From contig CM055105.1 of assembly GCA_029204225.1 (NCBI GenBank), positions 18,829,226 through 18,893,225 on the forward strand: a stretch of DNA of 64,000 nt. Reading direction: 5' to 3'. Shown one piece after another: positions 1-10,852 of this stretch. How positions within the stretch are numbered: position 1 is the stretch's first letter; the number at the start of each line of letters is the position of its first letter. The position numbers and the translations under genes are program-made. The notes under the pieces were generated by a model, which was not told the DNA's origin, made no database searches, and worked only from the letters and a program-made list of their open reading frames with translations. This DNA is from Diphasiastrum complanatum (lineage: Eukaryota; Streptophyta; Lycopodiopsida; Lycopodiales; Lycopodiaceae).

Positions 1-3000
1 CAGATCTAGAAGGTTGGTTTGTCGGGATGGCATGAAGGTGCAAAGAAGATTGTAAAATAGGTGGGTATCTCATGCTTACTTGCCAGTTGTCTCCAATGCT
101 TTCGAGTGTTGGCTGGTGATTGGGTTAATACACAGAAAAGATTAAATGTTTGCTGGTGATTGCATGTTGTTATGTATGCAAGAAAAGTTGCATGCATGCA
201 AGGTAAACCTTGTTCCAGCATAGCCAACCGACTCATGCATTCATTGCTTAGTAGAAATGATAGTGTGAATTGTTACAATGTTTGCAAGCTGTTTTGAATT
301 GAATTTTGCACATCCAAAGCCTGGGCTGAGATTGGTCCATCATGGCTCAAGTTCCTATCACAGTTACAGCATATCTTGACTCAAATTTTCAACTCCTGAA
401 AGTTGCTCACCTTTACAATATAAGTATGCTTACTGTGATTCTTCTTTGGATGATCATTCTCGGGCTGTGGCTGGCCCTCAGTTGTCAAGTATAAGTTTGG
501 TAGCTGGGATTGAGGGCCTTATGGCTTGTTTTATTAAGATGCCCTAAATGTTCTAATTGGCTGCATTTTATGAGAAGATCTTTTTCTGTTTTCTAGGTGT
601 GTTTGACACTGCTGGGGTCACATCTATGTGGCAATTAGAAGTATCAGAATCAGGAATAATCTATAGGGTAGAATCACTCGAACCTTCTGAAATATATGCC
701 TGTTTACTTGAGGTTCTGTTAATGATATTCATGCACAGGCTGATATGACTAGGGCACTGAAGTGTTATATGCTGTGTCTGATCAATTTTGCATGAAGATC
801 AGCTTCTATCCATCTCCTCCTTGAGTTAGCTTGGAAATGCTGATCTATTGCCTGCTATAGTGAGCTGCATATTGATCAATAGGCTACCAAAAATGACTTG
901 GATACAAAGATTTTACTATCTGCCTGAGTGTAAAGCCAGCATGTCTCACCTCTAAAGCTAGGTGACTTTCGCTTGAGATTTGTTGAAACTATGAGGTTTT
1001 TCAATTATCTACATGTGTAAATCCTTGTGCAAGCAAAAATATGGCAGACTATTGTTGGCCTTTCCATGAATGTAGTGTGTGTGTCTGTAGCATACCCCAA
1101 CAAAATTAAAAGAATACGTATTTTTTTACAAAGAAAAAAAAAACCTGCTTTGAGAAGTTCCTTCTTCTTTTTCATAGTTGCTTTGATGCTAATGTATTTC
1201 AGTTGTTGGTCCAATTTCTTGCCCCTATCTTAGTCTCTAAGTATGAGAGCAGCAGGAAACTCCATTTTTTTAGGTTTAATACATAGCCTTTTCAACATGT
1301 GGCCTTAGGTGCTCTTGAAGACACATTTTAAGCCTCAGATGTAGAGACACTAATAGAACTTTGATATTGTTATACATATACAAATACCTATCAGCCACAA
1401 CATTTACTTGTGAACAATGTTTCACTAAATCAAGATTCTTTCCTAAAAGAATAGCAATTCCCTTTTGAAAAGTTTTGATCTATCTCAAACATTAGAGAAT
1501 CAAAACCATTGGCTTATGGACTCGGTTAGTCACAAGTGGGGTATTTCCACCCTACCATGTTGTTGTTCTACCCTATTTAACTCTAGTGGAAAATGGATCA
1601 AGGTCATATTTAAGTTTGAATATCGGTTATAGTGTTAACGGGACCGTGGTTATATGGAGTTCAAATCATGTCTATATTTATGTTTGGATTATGGTTACCT
1701 GAGGACCTTTCTTATGGATTTCTTCCTGGATGGGGTCTCGGCTGTAAACTTGAAGTTATGCTTTGATTGTCAACAAATATTTCACGTATTGAACAAGCTA
1801 AGTGCAAAAAATGTTGCAAGTTGCTTGGGAACTATAAGAATATTTTTGGATGGCATGCATATTCACCTCATATTTTAACTTTGGAAAGAAGAACACTGAA
1901 CACTTCTATAAGGTTCTAATAAAGGTTAGATAAACCAACAAAGGTGAAGTCGTTTATAGGGTTCACATAGTTATGCTATATTTGCTTCTTCCCTCGTTGG
2001 TGGACCAAGGGACAAGTTTTTGAGCAGTTGGCAAAGGCACTTGAAGATTGCTTCAATATCTACAACAAATAAAAGATTTATGTATTTTATGCCGCTTGCT
2101 ATGCATCCAAGTGAACCTTACATAGTTCAAATGGATGCCATTGATGCACCTTCCAAAATGGAAAGGCTTGTGTAAAATTAAATCCTTGTCGATGCATAGA
2201 GCTATTATCTTATGCATGAAATGAAGTTCATGATTACATTTCATGATATGAAATTTGATGAAATTTTTTTCATTGGAAGATTTGTTTTTCATCTAACTAG
2301 AAGGGTTAGTAAGCAAGATCGTTGGAACTAATGTAAAAAGTTTGACCTAGAAGTTTAAAACAAAAAAAACTTACTAACCATTTTGTTATAATGCTCACTT
2401 GGTCAAGAAAAGAACGAGTCATGTGCATGATAAGTCTTTGTTAGTTGTACATGTCGACTCATATGAACCTACTAGATGCCTTAGTTTCACACCAATTGAC
2501 TTAGACAACCTTAATTTACAAATATGCATGTTACATGGCTGTAATTGTTGTTGCATGCTAATTATGTAATTTTTTTGAGGGGTGAAAAATGCATAATCGA
2601 ACAAAAGATAAGAGTAATGGATGTGACATATTATGCTTTTCATAAGTTAGTTCATTTTGAGATTGAATGCATATTATGAATTTTTATAATGGTCGCTATG
2701 AGGTGCACATGTCATCAAATTTACATTTACTTACTAGAATGGGCCATGTACTCACCATTATGTCAGGTGTGGCTTCAATTTGGACTCGATTGTTAGCCTC
2801 ACTATGAACCTTACCCACCATAGTACATGGCACATCCCAAGGTACTTATTATGCAATTATGTATTTTTACATTTTAGATTATTAAATCTAATCTTTGGGA
2901 GTCCCAAGAAAATAACAATTGAATCCTTTTTCATTTAAAGAGATAAAAATAAGCCTAGTCAAGGCTTGCCATTTGCAAATTGCAAGTGCAACCCATGTCA

Positions 3001-3264
3001 AAATCTTATTTGAGTTTCAAATAAAGGCAAAAGAATTAGCAAGGCATTAATTGAAAATCAGACTTAAAAACTAGGGTCCTTTTATTTAAGAGTTATATTC
3101 ATAAAAAGTTCATAATTTTATACTTTTTCTCTATACAACAAGATTATAGAATGTGTACATGTTTAAAAATGTTGGAATCTTCTTGTCTTTCAAGTTGAAA
3201 GGTCACCTTGAAACATGAGGCTCTTGCTAACTTCAACATAGTCTTTAAATGCATGTTGTAGCTT
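1..3264. other. AT-rich stretch without a recognised gene
   Basis: No reading frame longer than about 80 codons and no recognisable domain was seen on either strand. A pyrimidine-rich tract ending in an AG at about 597, followed by a short open frame to 748, resembles a 3' splice site and exon, but I could not connect it to a gene. The sequence may be ordinary intergenic DNA or the intron or UTR of a gene lying outside the window. Confidence 0.4.
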
Positions 3265-3342
3265 GGGTCCCATCCAAGGGTCTTGGTTAAGTGAGAGTGT
3301 GGGATAGTCTCTCACTTAAGCATGACCCTTGGATGGGGACCC
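3265..3342. repeat. Hairpin-forming inverted repeat
   Basis: The arms are 3265-3297 and 3309-3342, separated by an 11-nt loop. They pair along their whole length with one single-base indel and two mismatches. The left arm starts GGGTCCCATCCAAGGG and the right arm ends with its complement. The size fits a small-RNA precursor or the remnant of a small inverted-repeat element. No flanking target duplication was identified. Confidence 0.75.
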
Positions 3343-3394
3343 TAGTCGAAACATACATGAGCTGTTTTCAGCTTCATCACCCTGTGCACTCAGT

Positions 3395-3556
3395 ACACCA
3401 TGTCAAAGAGTGCATCTAGGGATAAAAACTAAGAAAAAAATTATACTAAGGATTGCAATGGTGATGAATGCACCTACACCATGTCAAAGAGTGCATCTAC
3501 ATATGAAAAGTAAGGAAAAAATTATGCTAAGGATTGCAATGGTGATAAGTGCACCA
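3395..3556 (+). repeat. Tandem repeat, two 81-bp units
   Basis: Two imperfect copies start at 3395 and 3476, each beginning ACACCATGTCAAAGAGTGCA. An open frame through them gives two similar peptides containing CQRVHL and LRIAMV. There is no sign that this is a real protein, and the repeat accounts for the apparent conservation. Confidence 0.8.
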
Positions 3557-3766
3557 TTGCACTCAATGACAAGGTGCAACTAGTGCACAAGGTGTTGAGA
3601 TTAAGCAAAGCCATGTTTTCACCCTCACTTTGTTTTCATCCTCCTGCTAAACATACATGTCACTTAAAATGAAAAAAAAAAGATCTTTTCAATTTGAAAG
3701 GTTATATGCCTATCAAAGATTGCAAGCCTAAGCCAGTCAATTAACTAGGTCTCCTTGACAACAACA

Positions 3767-3826
3767 AAAGAAAAAGTTGAAGCATGATGAGGTGCGAAAG
3801 AAAAAGTTGAAGCATGATGAGGTGAT
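3767..3826 (+). repeat. Tandem repeat, two 30-bp units
   Basis: Two adjacent, almost identical 30-bp units contain AAAAAGTTGAAGCATGATGA. This is a recent short duplication in non-coding sequence. Confidence 0.8.
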
Positions 3827-6212
3827 GGGGACCTGCATTTTAGGCCAACCTCAAAAAATGTGTATCAAAATAGTTTTTAATTAACATCATAAAGGGTGAG
3901 AAGCATTAGGCCATTTGAGCCTCGGAAAATGGAGCTCTCAGGTTTTGCAGCCACGTTGGAAGAACAAAAATCTGCACTTTCTGAAGACTTGTAAGCATTT
4001 TGGGTGGTGTTTTCAGAGCAGGAGTGATGGCAGATCTCTTGAATGCATTCAAAAAAGTTGGGTATGGCGTTGGAACTTGGAAGTGTTGAAAAAAGTGGGT
4101 CTTGTTTTTTGGTATTCTACAGTACTTACTACTGGGTGAGAGTGACAGACTAAAGTGCATGAGGAATTGCTTGGCCATGAGGAGACACAGCGTCTTGATC
4201 AGAGTCATAGAATGCTGTGCATCGGCGTTATGAGCCGAGGATGAGCTTCTCGAGTTGCATGAAGTTGGTTGAACCTGTGGTGGACAAGATGAGATGTCAG
4301 CCAGCTGGAGAACAATCCAGCTATGGGATGTGCACCTAATTTGCATGCGACAGCGGTGTTGTGTCTGCATGATCTTTCTGGGCATTGGAATTAGCCATGG
4401 CAGCTTGGCAGACTGGAACTGGATGCTGCAGCAGCGACTGGCAACTAAGCTTGACGAGGATTTCAAAAATTGAGATAATGGGTTAGCTATCGCTGTAGTG
4501 CCGCTTTGGAATCTACAGGACTGGTGCAGTTTATGATAAGTGGGGGAACGGCCATTTTTCACACAGTTACAGTATTTCTGAGGTTGGTGAGCTATATGCC
4601 TCATTAGCTACTTTGTTAATGAATCCCAGATACAATTTTTGAAGGAAGAAAGCTTCATTATTGTCGATAGCAGAACCCATCTGGAAGAGACGACGCACAT
4701 TCCTTTGTGTAATACGTGTTACGTAATCTATCATGCAGCTTGCAGTTAAAGGGGTCGGAGCTACACTAACAAAGTCATAACAAAATTATAATTCATTTCA
4801 TTAGATTCCTTCTAGCATCAACATGACACCTGCTATAACATTGTTTGAATAGACTATTCAACTCACTACTCACAGTGGACCGTTAAATACACTAAGCACT
4901 AACAATCAGTTATAGATTCCCGGCAAGCGCAAAAATAGCCATCAATTATGCAGCGATGACCAGTGCCTTCCTCAGGCTAATGTTGCGAACTTGACGAGTA
5001 CTGTGAAGTTTGAGTGACCATCACCTTAAGGAAACATTCTACAAATCTTACAGAGCTTCATTCACATGCCCAATAACACAGCATTTAACATCTGTTTTAT
5101 ACTCAAGAGCAAATCTATCATAAGTCAAACCATAGTATCGAGCTTGTATTACCAAGTATATGCAACAAAGATATGCCTGATGCTCTTTTTGATGACTAGA
5201 ACTAAACGTGTAATGGGTCTTTGAAAACAGTGCCAAGTGGAAATTCAGTTCAGATTTTTGCATTGAGCTGGCTATCTCCATTGATCGAAAAGTTTGAAGA
5301 GATACCATAGGAATTATACTTTCAATCCTACGGTGCAGATGATATATTTGCCAGTGAAACCAAATTCTATAGTATCATACAAATATGGCCTCTGCCGTCA
5401 CACTGTCCCTTACAGATAAACAGATGCAGCTAAACATGATCTTACAGGCGTATTCATCCTTGTATGGAGAGGAAAACTACTGATTTGTGATTCAAAAAGA
5501 TGTCGCTGTTGTATCGATGTCAATCTGAAACTCCAAAGTAGACTCGATCACGTATTACAAATTACAATATAGACACGGCTGGATATTGAATTGTTGTAAG
5601 AGATCCTTCGTCCAGTTGTCACTATCTCCAGACATATGAATCAATCCTGGAACATCTTCTAATGTAATCGACAGACCTCGGATGTTCATTCCCTTGAGCG
5701 ACCGACTTTTCTCTTCTACTTTTAGATCACCCGCATTCCACAGGGCCTCTCCATGCTGAGCTTAAGGAGACATTGTGCTGCCTCGTCTTACATTCCTGTA
5801 TTCATTTCATATATTTCGGACGCGAAAAGTTCCTGTTGCTGTTTACCAACAGTTTGGCCGATTAAAACATTGACAATCATATGGAAATGTCAAAAGCCCC
5901 TACGAGATCTCTTTTGAAACCTTTGCCAGGTTGAATGACATTGTAGTGGCATTGAAGCCAGAAAAAAGTAGCTAATTACTTCGTTCTCAAACGATTTCCT
6001 GAAAACTGCTCTCCTTTTTAAAGCTTGAAATACAATATATACAGCATCTTCCGCTTTTCTGATGTGTCAAATTATGATCCTGCGTGACATCTGAAATAAT
6101 AACTGGAATTCATTGTGATGGAGCTTTTTGCTCGAGCCACCATGCTTGACCTTTGAAGGTATATTTGATACAAGTGCGTATCCTGCTCTGTCTGCTTGGG
6201 ATTTCACTAGAG
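3827..6212. other. Unassigned sequence downstream of the IDA-like gene
   Basis: This is single-copy-looking sequence without retroelement signatures. A 232-codon frame at 3906-4604 on the minus strand is serine-rich but matches no family I know. Part of the region just below 6213 should be the 3' UTR of the minus-strand peptide gene. No poly(A) signal could be fixed with confidence. Confidence 0.3.
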
Positions 6213-6563
6213 CTAAGGGCTTGACGACGATGAATAATTGATCTGCTCCGCGGTTGATAGTGGGCCCATCCTATTTCCGCCATGGCTAGGACCTGAAGGG
6301 GGAGGGATATGGCCCTTGGGCAGCCTGTAGAATGCCATTCTGGGCAAAGGAGAAAAGTGGGTTTTCCCTGCTGCATTCAAACTTCCTGCTGCATTTACAC
6401 GCTGTGATGTAAACAGCCCCCGAATGCTCACGAATGCAGAATCGGAGTGAGCCTCAGCCGAATTGTGATTGCTTTCCTGAAATCGAAATCTGATAGCACA
6501 AACTCGCTGCATCAAGCAGACAGTCACCATGCAGTAGATTACAGCTACTAGAACAGAACCCAT
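6213..6563 (-). CDS. IDA-like (IDL) secreted signalling peptide precursor
   Basis: A single-exon frame encodes 116 residues. Residues 1-23 form a hydrophobic signal peptide (SVLVAVIYCMVTVCLM core, likely cleaved near VCA), which sends the precursor to the secretory pathway. A variable middle follows. Residues 78-97 read FYRLPKGHIPPPSGPSHGGN, which lines up with the extended PIP motif of INFLORESCENCE DEFICIENT IN ABSCISSION and IDL peptides (aromatic residue, LPKG, then PPSxPS ending in N). In that family the processed, hydroxyprolinated peptide acts outside the cell through HAESA-type receptor kinases to control cell separation. The mature peptide here would probably end at Asn97. An 19-residue tail rich in serine follows, longer than in Arabidopsis IDA. 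The GPS step and the glycines also recall the related PIP/PIPL peptides, so membership in that sister group is the main alternative. The start is the first ATG of the frame and gives the signal peptide directly. Confidence 0.85.
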   Translation of the reverse strand: MGSVLVAVIYCMVTVCLMQRVCAIRFRFQESNHNSAEAHSDSAFVSIRGLFTSQRVNAAGSLNAAGKTHFSPLPRMAFYRLPKGHIPPPSGPSHGGNRMGPLSTAEQINYSSSSSP

Positions 6564-6694
6564 CAGTCAGAATAGCAAAACACCGAGAGAGAAAGAGAGG
6601 TTGGCAAGAGATAAGACACGAGAAGGCGAGCAAAGAAAGAGGAAGAAGCAAGTAGGAATATAGAGATCAGCAGATGCAAAAGAGAGGAGATCAT
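6563..6694 (-). other. Candidate upstream ORF overlapping the IDL start
   Basis: Upstream of the IDL start and in another frame, an ATG at 6694 opens a 43-codon hydrophobic frame (MISSLLHLLISIFLLASSSF at its start). It closes with a TGA that shares its final A with the IDL start codon, giving a TGATG junction. If the transcript begins upstream of 6694, this uORF would be translated first, and re-initiation at the overlapping stop/start could set peptide output. The transcription start is unknown, so this remains a possibility. Confidence 0.35.
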
Positions 6695-7145
6695 GAGGAA
6701 GTCGCAGCTGCTAGCTACGTAGTGAGATGGATATATTGATTTTATTGCAGATCATGGATAGATAGATGATAGTACAGGGAGGAGATGGCGAGGATTTGGG
6801 AAGTAATAAAAGATTGTATTTGAGCGACTGAAGTTATGCATTGTGTTTCGCGTAGAATATTTGTTGGGAACAGAAGAACTTCTTCTCCCCAGCAGGCAGC
6901 CGACTCTCGAGCAGCGTTGCAACTTGACAGTTGAGCTTGCCGGTCGCCTTTCTTTTTGTTTCCCTATTCTATTCTTTGCTCATTTTGACTTTCTCGTGAC
7001 GGCCTCAAATCTGATCTCGCACTTCCAAGTTCGGTGTGTTATTAGTATTAAAAAGTTTCAAATCTCAACTTTTTGGCATTGCATTGCACAGCCTTGCAAT
7101 ACTATGTGTCCAAGTTGGTCAATGGAGTTTGAAAAAAAAGTCAAC

Positions 7146-7231
7146 GTTAAAGGATATTTTAAAATGACAGCCTAAAATTTTAAGTCCTGTTAAAGGATAT
7201 TTTTAAAGGACAGCCTAAAATTTTAAGTCCC
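7146..7231 (+). repeat. Tandem repeat, two 43-bp units
   Basis: Two adjacent copies start at 7146 and 7189, sharing GTTAAAGGATATTTT and CAGCCTAAAATTTTAAGTCC. Non-coding. Confidence 0.75.
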
Positions 7232-7578
7232 GAACCTACGTTGAGGGCTAAACTAACATGCATATGTGTGTCCATTAAAAAGTTATTAAGAATTACTAAC
7301 TCATCCAAACAATGCATGATGCATAAGGCCAAAAAGGCCTTTAAAGACATGGGAATAGGAATATGATGCTTTACTATATGCATGAATGGATAGATTTTCA
7401 AAAGCAAAAGCTAATCTAGGATGTGACTTTGCATGTTTCAAGAACATTCCAGCCTCTCAAAACCTAAAAAAGATGCTTCTAAAGAATTAGCCCTACAACC
7501 ATGCATAAAAGGAGGGAGAAGATTTTTGTTTTTTCAGTATTATTATTCAATATTGATCAATGATGAAAAACTATTATG

Positions 7579-7581
<3 letters not shown>

Positions 7582-7647
<66 letters not shown>
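7582..7647 (+). repeat. (GA)n microsatellite
   Basis: An uninterrupted GA run of about 33 units. It is one of several long GA/CT arrays in this window. Open frames through it are artefacts. Confidence 0.98.
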
Positions 7648-7649
<2 letters not shown>

Positions 7650-8329
7650 TTGTATCCTAGAATGAGTCTAAGCTGCTGATTTTAGGTCATAAGAGTGGGA
7701 GATCCTGTCCTGCGCACGCTCTTCATAGTTTGTGGCCATTGACAAAGTTTGCAAAAATTGTACCTTCTATAATTGTTTCATCCTTAACTAAAAACTCTTG
7801 CAGCAGCTACTTCATGGATGATGGATTTACCTCCGCATGGCTTGAAATTGGATCAGCAACCGTCACGTTTAAATTTGCGACCTCTTGACAGGACGAAGAT
7901 GATGTCCTATATGGCTAAATGCTTTTATCAATTTGCGGTTTATGCAAAAGTGGTGTTCATTTGTTGCTTATTATTTTAACTTAAGAATCAAGGCGTTGTC
8001 ATGTGCCAAATCCCAAACTAATAGCAATAACAATGATAGTAAAGCTAATAGCAAGAAGAGTACAAGACAATCAAGATAACATATCCATAGAAAGCTAGAA
8101 ACACAAAGATATCCATTGAATCACATTAGCAATGAAATAAAGAGTACAATCAATGGAAATATGAGCATGAATTCAGGTGGATAGGGCACATGAGACCCTA
8201 GCAAAGGAGATCTCCATAGCTCACATTCATAGGGAGGAAGCAAGAAGCTCTCACTTGCAAATGAGCCAAAAGATCCCAAAATTGATGTCTCTTGTCTAGT
8301 TATAGACAATGCTCCCACTTAACTTAACT

Positions 8330-8541
8330 TAACTATCTTGAGGGATAGTTAGCCATTGTTAAGTATTATTTAAACTACATTGGGCCCTTATTTGCCTATT
8401 ATCCTTATTAACTACTTTGAAGGGCCTAAAGAGGGAACCGCCTTGTTCTTAAGGCTAATAGCTCTTACAAAGCCTACATTGGATATTATCTTGCATGTAT
8501 AAGCATGGATGTACTAAAAGTACATGACACTCCCCTACTTA
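8330..8541 (-). mobile_element. Copia 3' LTR edge with polypurine tract
   Basis: Read on the minus strand, a purine-rich tract (TAAGTAGGGGAG, 8530-8541) directly precedes TGTCATGTAC, the usual start of a 3' LTR. Just upstream (to the right) the minus strand reads like the decayed end of Copia RNase H (NYLTKAI, compare ADxFTKAL in related elements). Sequence similar to 8340-8510 recurs inside the transporter gene at about 51,885-52,030 in the same orientation. The other LTR end was not located. Confidence 0.6.
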
Positions 8542-8559
8542 AACATTTTTGTCCTAAAA

Positions 8560-9730
8560 AATGAAGACGCTTGTCTGATCAGCTTGATTGCCTTGGTTAA
8601 GTAGTTATGATTAAGGATGTGTCGTCCAAAAAAAAATTATTGCCTCATTACAGATCCAAAGTTGTCGAATTGAATGCATTTTCTTAGCTTCAGACTAATC
8701 TTTGTTCCCATGAAGGAGAAAAGATGAGCAAGGAAGAGATGGATGAAATACCATATTGCTTTTTGACAACCAGATCGCAATATCCTCTTTTGTCTGCTTC
8801 TTCGGCATGACAAATCTATCCAATTCCTTTAGGATCGCATTTTGGCATTGCTTGCATTAATTGACCTGAGATTTTGACAGTAGCTGGATCTGATGCAGAT
8901 CATTCCACTAATCTATTCTGCAAGGGTTGTCTTGTGCGAGGTTGACTGTGCAAGGGTTTTTTAGTTGTTTTTACAGGTAAAAAACTTGATATCTTTCAGA
9001 TCTCTGGGAAGTAACTCTCGCAAGGCTCACAGTAGCTGGATCTGGGTCAGATCTCATTATAGAATTCTCTGCGAGAGTTAACTCTCACAAGAAGTGAAAA
9101 TTTCACTGTCTGTGAGGGTTCAAAATCACTTTTTTGGCTTGATCTTCACCAGATCTTCACACTAACTCTTGCAGGCTTCATCACCAATTAAATTGACATT
9201 CTAAATCGATTGAGAGAGTCTGCGAGAGTTTTTACTGGAAATATTTGCTAGATCTTCACGTTTTAGTGATTTTTTTGCACTTAAATTCAATTTTCTGCTC
9301 ACTAGAATCAAACTAACTCTTGCAAGCTCTTCTGTGTTCTGGACTCACTGAGATGGAACTGCAGAATTCTCTAGGAGAGTTCTTGACCACTAGAATTGAA
9401 AATTTTGTTGTCTGCGAGGGTTCACTGGTACTTTCTCATCTTTTTATCACTGGGACCTCTCGCACAGGCACTTAGACATCAAAATAACTCTCGCAAGCTT
9501 CTCTATGTCTTGGTCTCACTGAGATGGAACTTCAGAGGGCTTTGCGAGAGTTCTTATGAAGATTTGGATTTTTTTGCATTTTTTTCAAGGGTTTTTTGAA
9601 TTTTTTATGATTTTTCTCTGGTTTTCATAATCTGCTTGGAACTAACTCTCGCAGGCTTCTATGCAGGTCTGAGACAGTACCCTGGAGCTGCTGCCAGTCA
9701 TGCAAGGGTTAATTCTCATTGATTTCGGAG
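8560..9730. repeat. Diverged tandem repeat with AACTCTCGCA / TGCGAGAGTT motifs
   Basis: The motif AACTCT(C/T)GCA occurs at about 9013, 9164, 9315, 9485 and 9644, so the spacing is about 150-170 bp. Its reverse complement TGCGAGAGTT or close variants lies between these sites (for example 9070, 9221, 9542). The array lies in the internal region next to the primer site of the minus-strand LTR at 10,023-10,840, so it is probably the non-coding interior of a non-autonomous LTR element. Confidence 0.65.
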
Positions 9731-10003
9731 ATATAAAAATCTGATGAGATTTAAGGCTCTTTTTTCCTCCAAAATGTGGATTGGTGTGTTTTTTGGGTTT
9801 TTTGGCTGGTTGGTTTGGGTTTCAAGCCCTTAGAGGCTGTTCAGGACCTCCTCTACCCTCTCACACCTCCTCTGCTAGTTGTGAACAGTCCAAACACAAA
9901 AAAATATTGAAAACTAACTCTAAACACCCAAAAATCTATGTAAAACTACTCTAAAAAACAAGAAAATAGCTAAAATGCAGCTAAACTAGTTAGTGGAAAC
10001 CTA

Positions 10004-10840
10004 TCCCCGACAACGACACCACTGTAGGGTCGAAGATCTTGCGTAGTATAGCCCTACCGCATGTTAACAAGGGTTAGATCATTGGATAGGTACCTAACTA
10101 TGCATAGATGCTATTTTTAGTTAGTTTCCTACTTTCTCCCTTAACTCTACTCACCACTAACACTACTCTCCCTTAACTCTACTCCTCTACACTAACATTT
10201 GTCATGATTGTAGGTGAAAGGAAGGGGATGATTAGAAAAGATGGAGGGAAAAGAAGATAGAAGAGAGAGATAGAGGGAGGGTGGAGGTTAGCTCAAATGC
10301 ACATTGTACTTGCTAAAGGAGAAACATAAACTATTGAAACCAAAAAGCATGAACTTGAAGCAATAGAAAACAACAAGAGCAATAACAAGCATTGAATTGC
10401 AAATGAGAATGCTTCTCTTCCAAAATTGGTAGAGTTTCCTCCTTCTCATTAAGCATGAAAATAGTGTACAAATGGTGCCTTTTTATAAAATGGGGAAGGC
10501 CCTTGCCCCTCAATCCTATTGGCTAATATTCACAATGATCCTATCCATTCATCTTGGACCCAACTTGATCCAAGGGTCCACAAAAAGTACATTGGTAATT
10601 ACAAGATTCATGTGAGTCCAAATTTGGACCCAGCTCTAAAAAATAATCTCTAAGTTTAAAAATGACTTTGGGCCTCTAGTTTTATTTTAATTCCAAGGCC
10701 CAAGTCAAGTTTATTTTATTTACAGCTTTACTTGCGTGCTCATTGGGCCATGGGCTTACGCGCACAAGATGCCATGCCCTCGCAACACATTTTATTGAAT
10801 GATTTTATTTATTTACACTTTGTTGGGAATACCCCCAACA
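10004..10840 (-). mobile_element. Gypsy-like 5' LTR with tRNA-Asp-type primer site, inverted copy
   Basis: On the minus strand the LTR runs from TGTTGGGGGTATTCCCAACA (10,840) to CGACCCTACA (10,023). It is followed one base later by TGGTGTCGTTGTCGGGGA (10,021-10,004), which is the tRNA-Asp primer site TGGCGCCGTTGCCGGGGA with a few C-to-T changes. A CCAAT box and a TATAAAAAGG box lie about mid-LTR. The sequence is nearly identical to the plus-strand LTR at 14,909-15,715, including a 60-codon frame translated identically in both. As a 5' LTR its internal region extends to the left. Confidence 0.85.
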
Positions 10841-10852
10841 ACTATACAGTTC

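Noticed and set aside
1005-1233. Overlapping ORFs on both strands around a poly-A/T stretch
   Set aside because: Short, low complexity, mutually antisense. No gene evidence.
3906-4604. 232-codon minus-strand ORF, Ser-rich
   Set aside because: No domain, no signal peptide, and composition follows the plus strand. There is no support as a gene.
8560-9730. CRISPR-like array
   Set aside because: Motifs are too short, spacing is irregular, orientation alternates, and the context is a plant retroelement.
10331-10513. 60-codon ORF, identical at 15,225-15,407
   Set aside because: It lies inside the LTR, and the identity reflects two young LTR copies, not a conserved gene.
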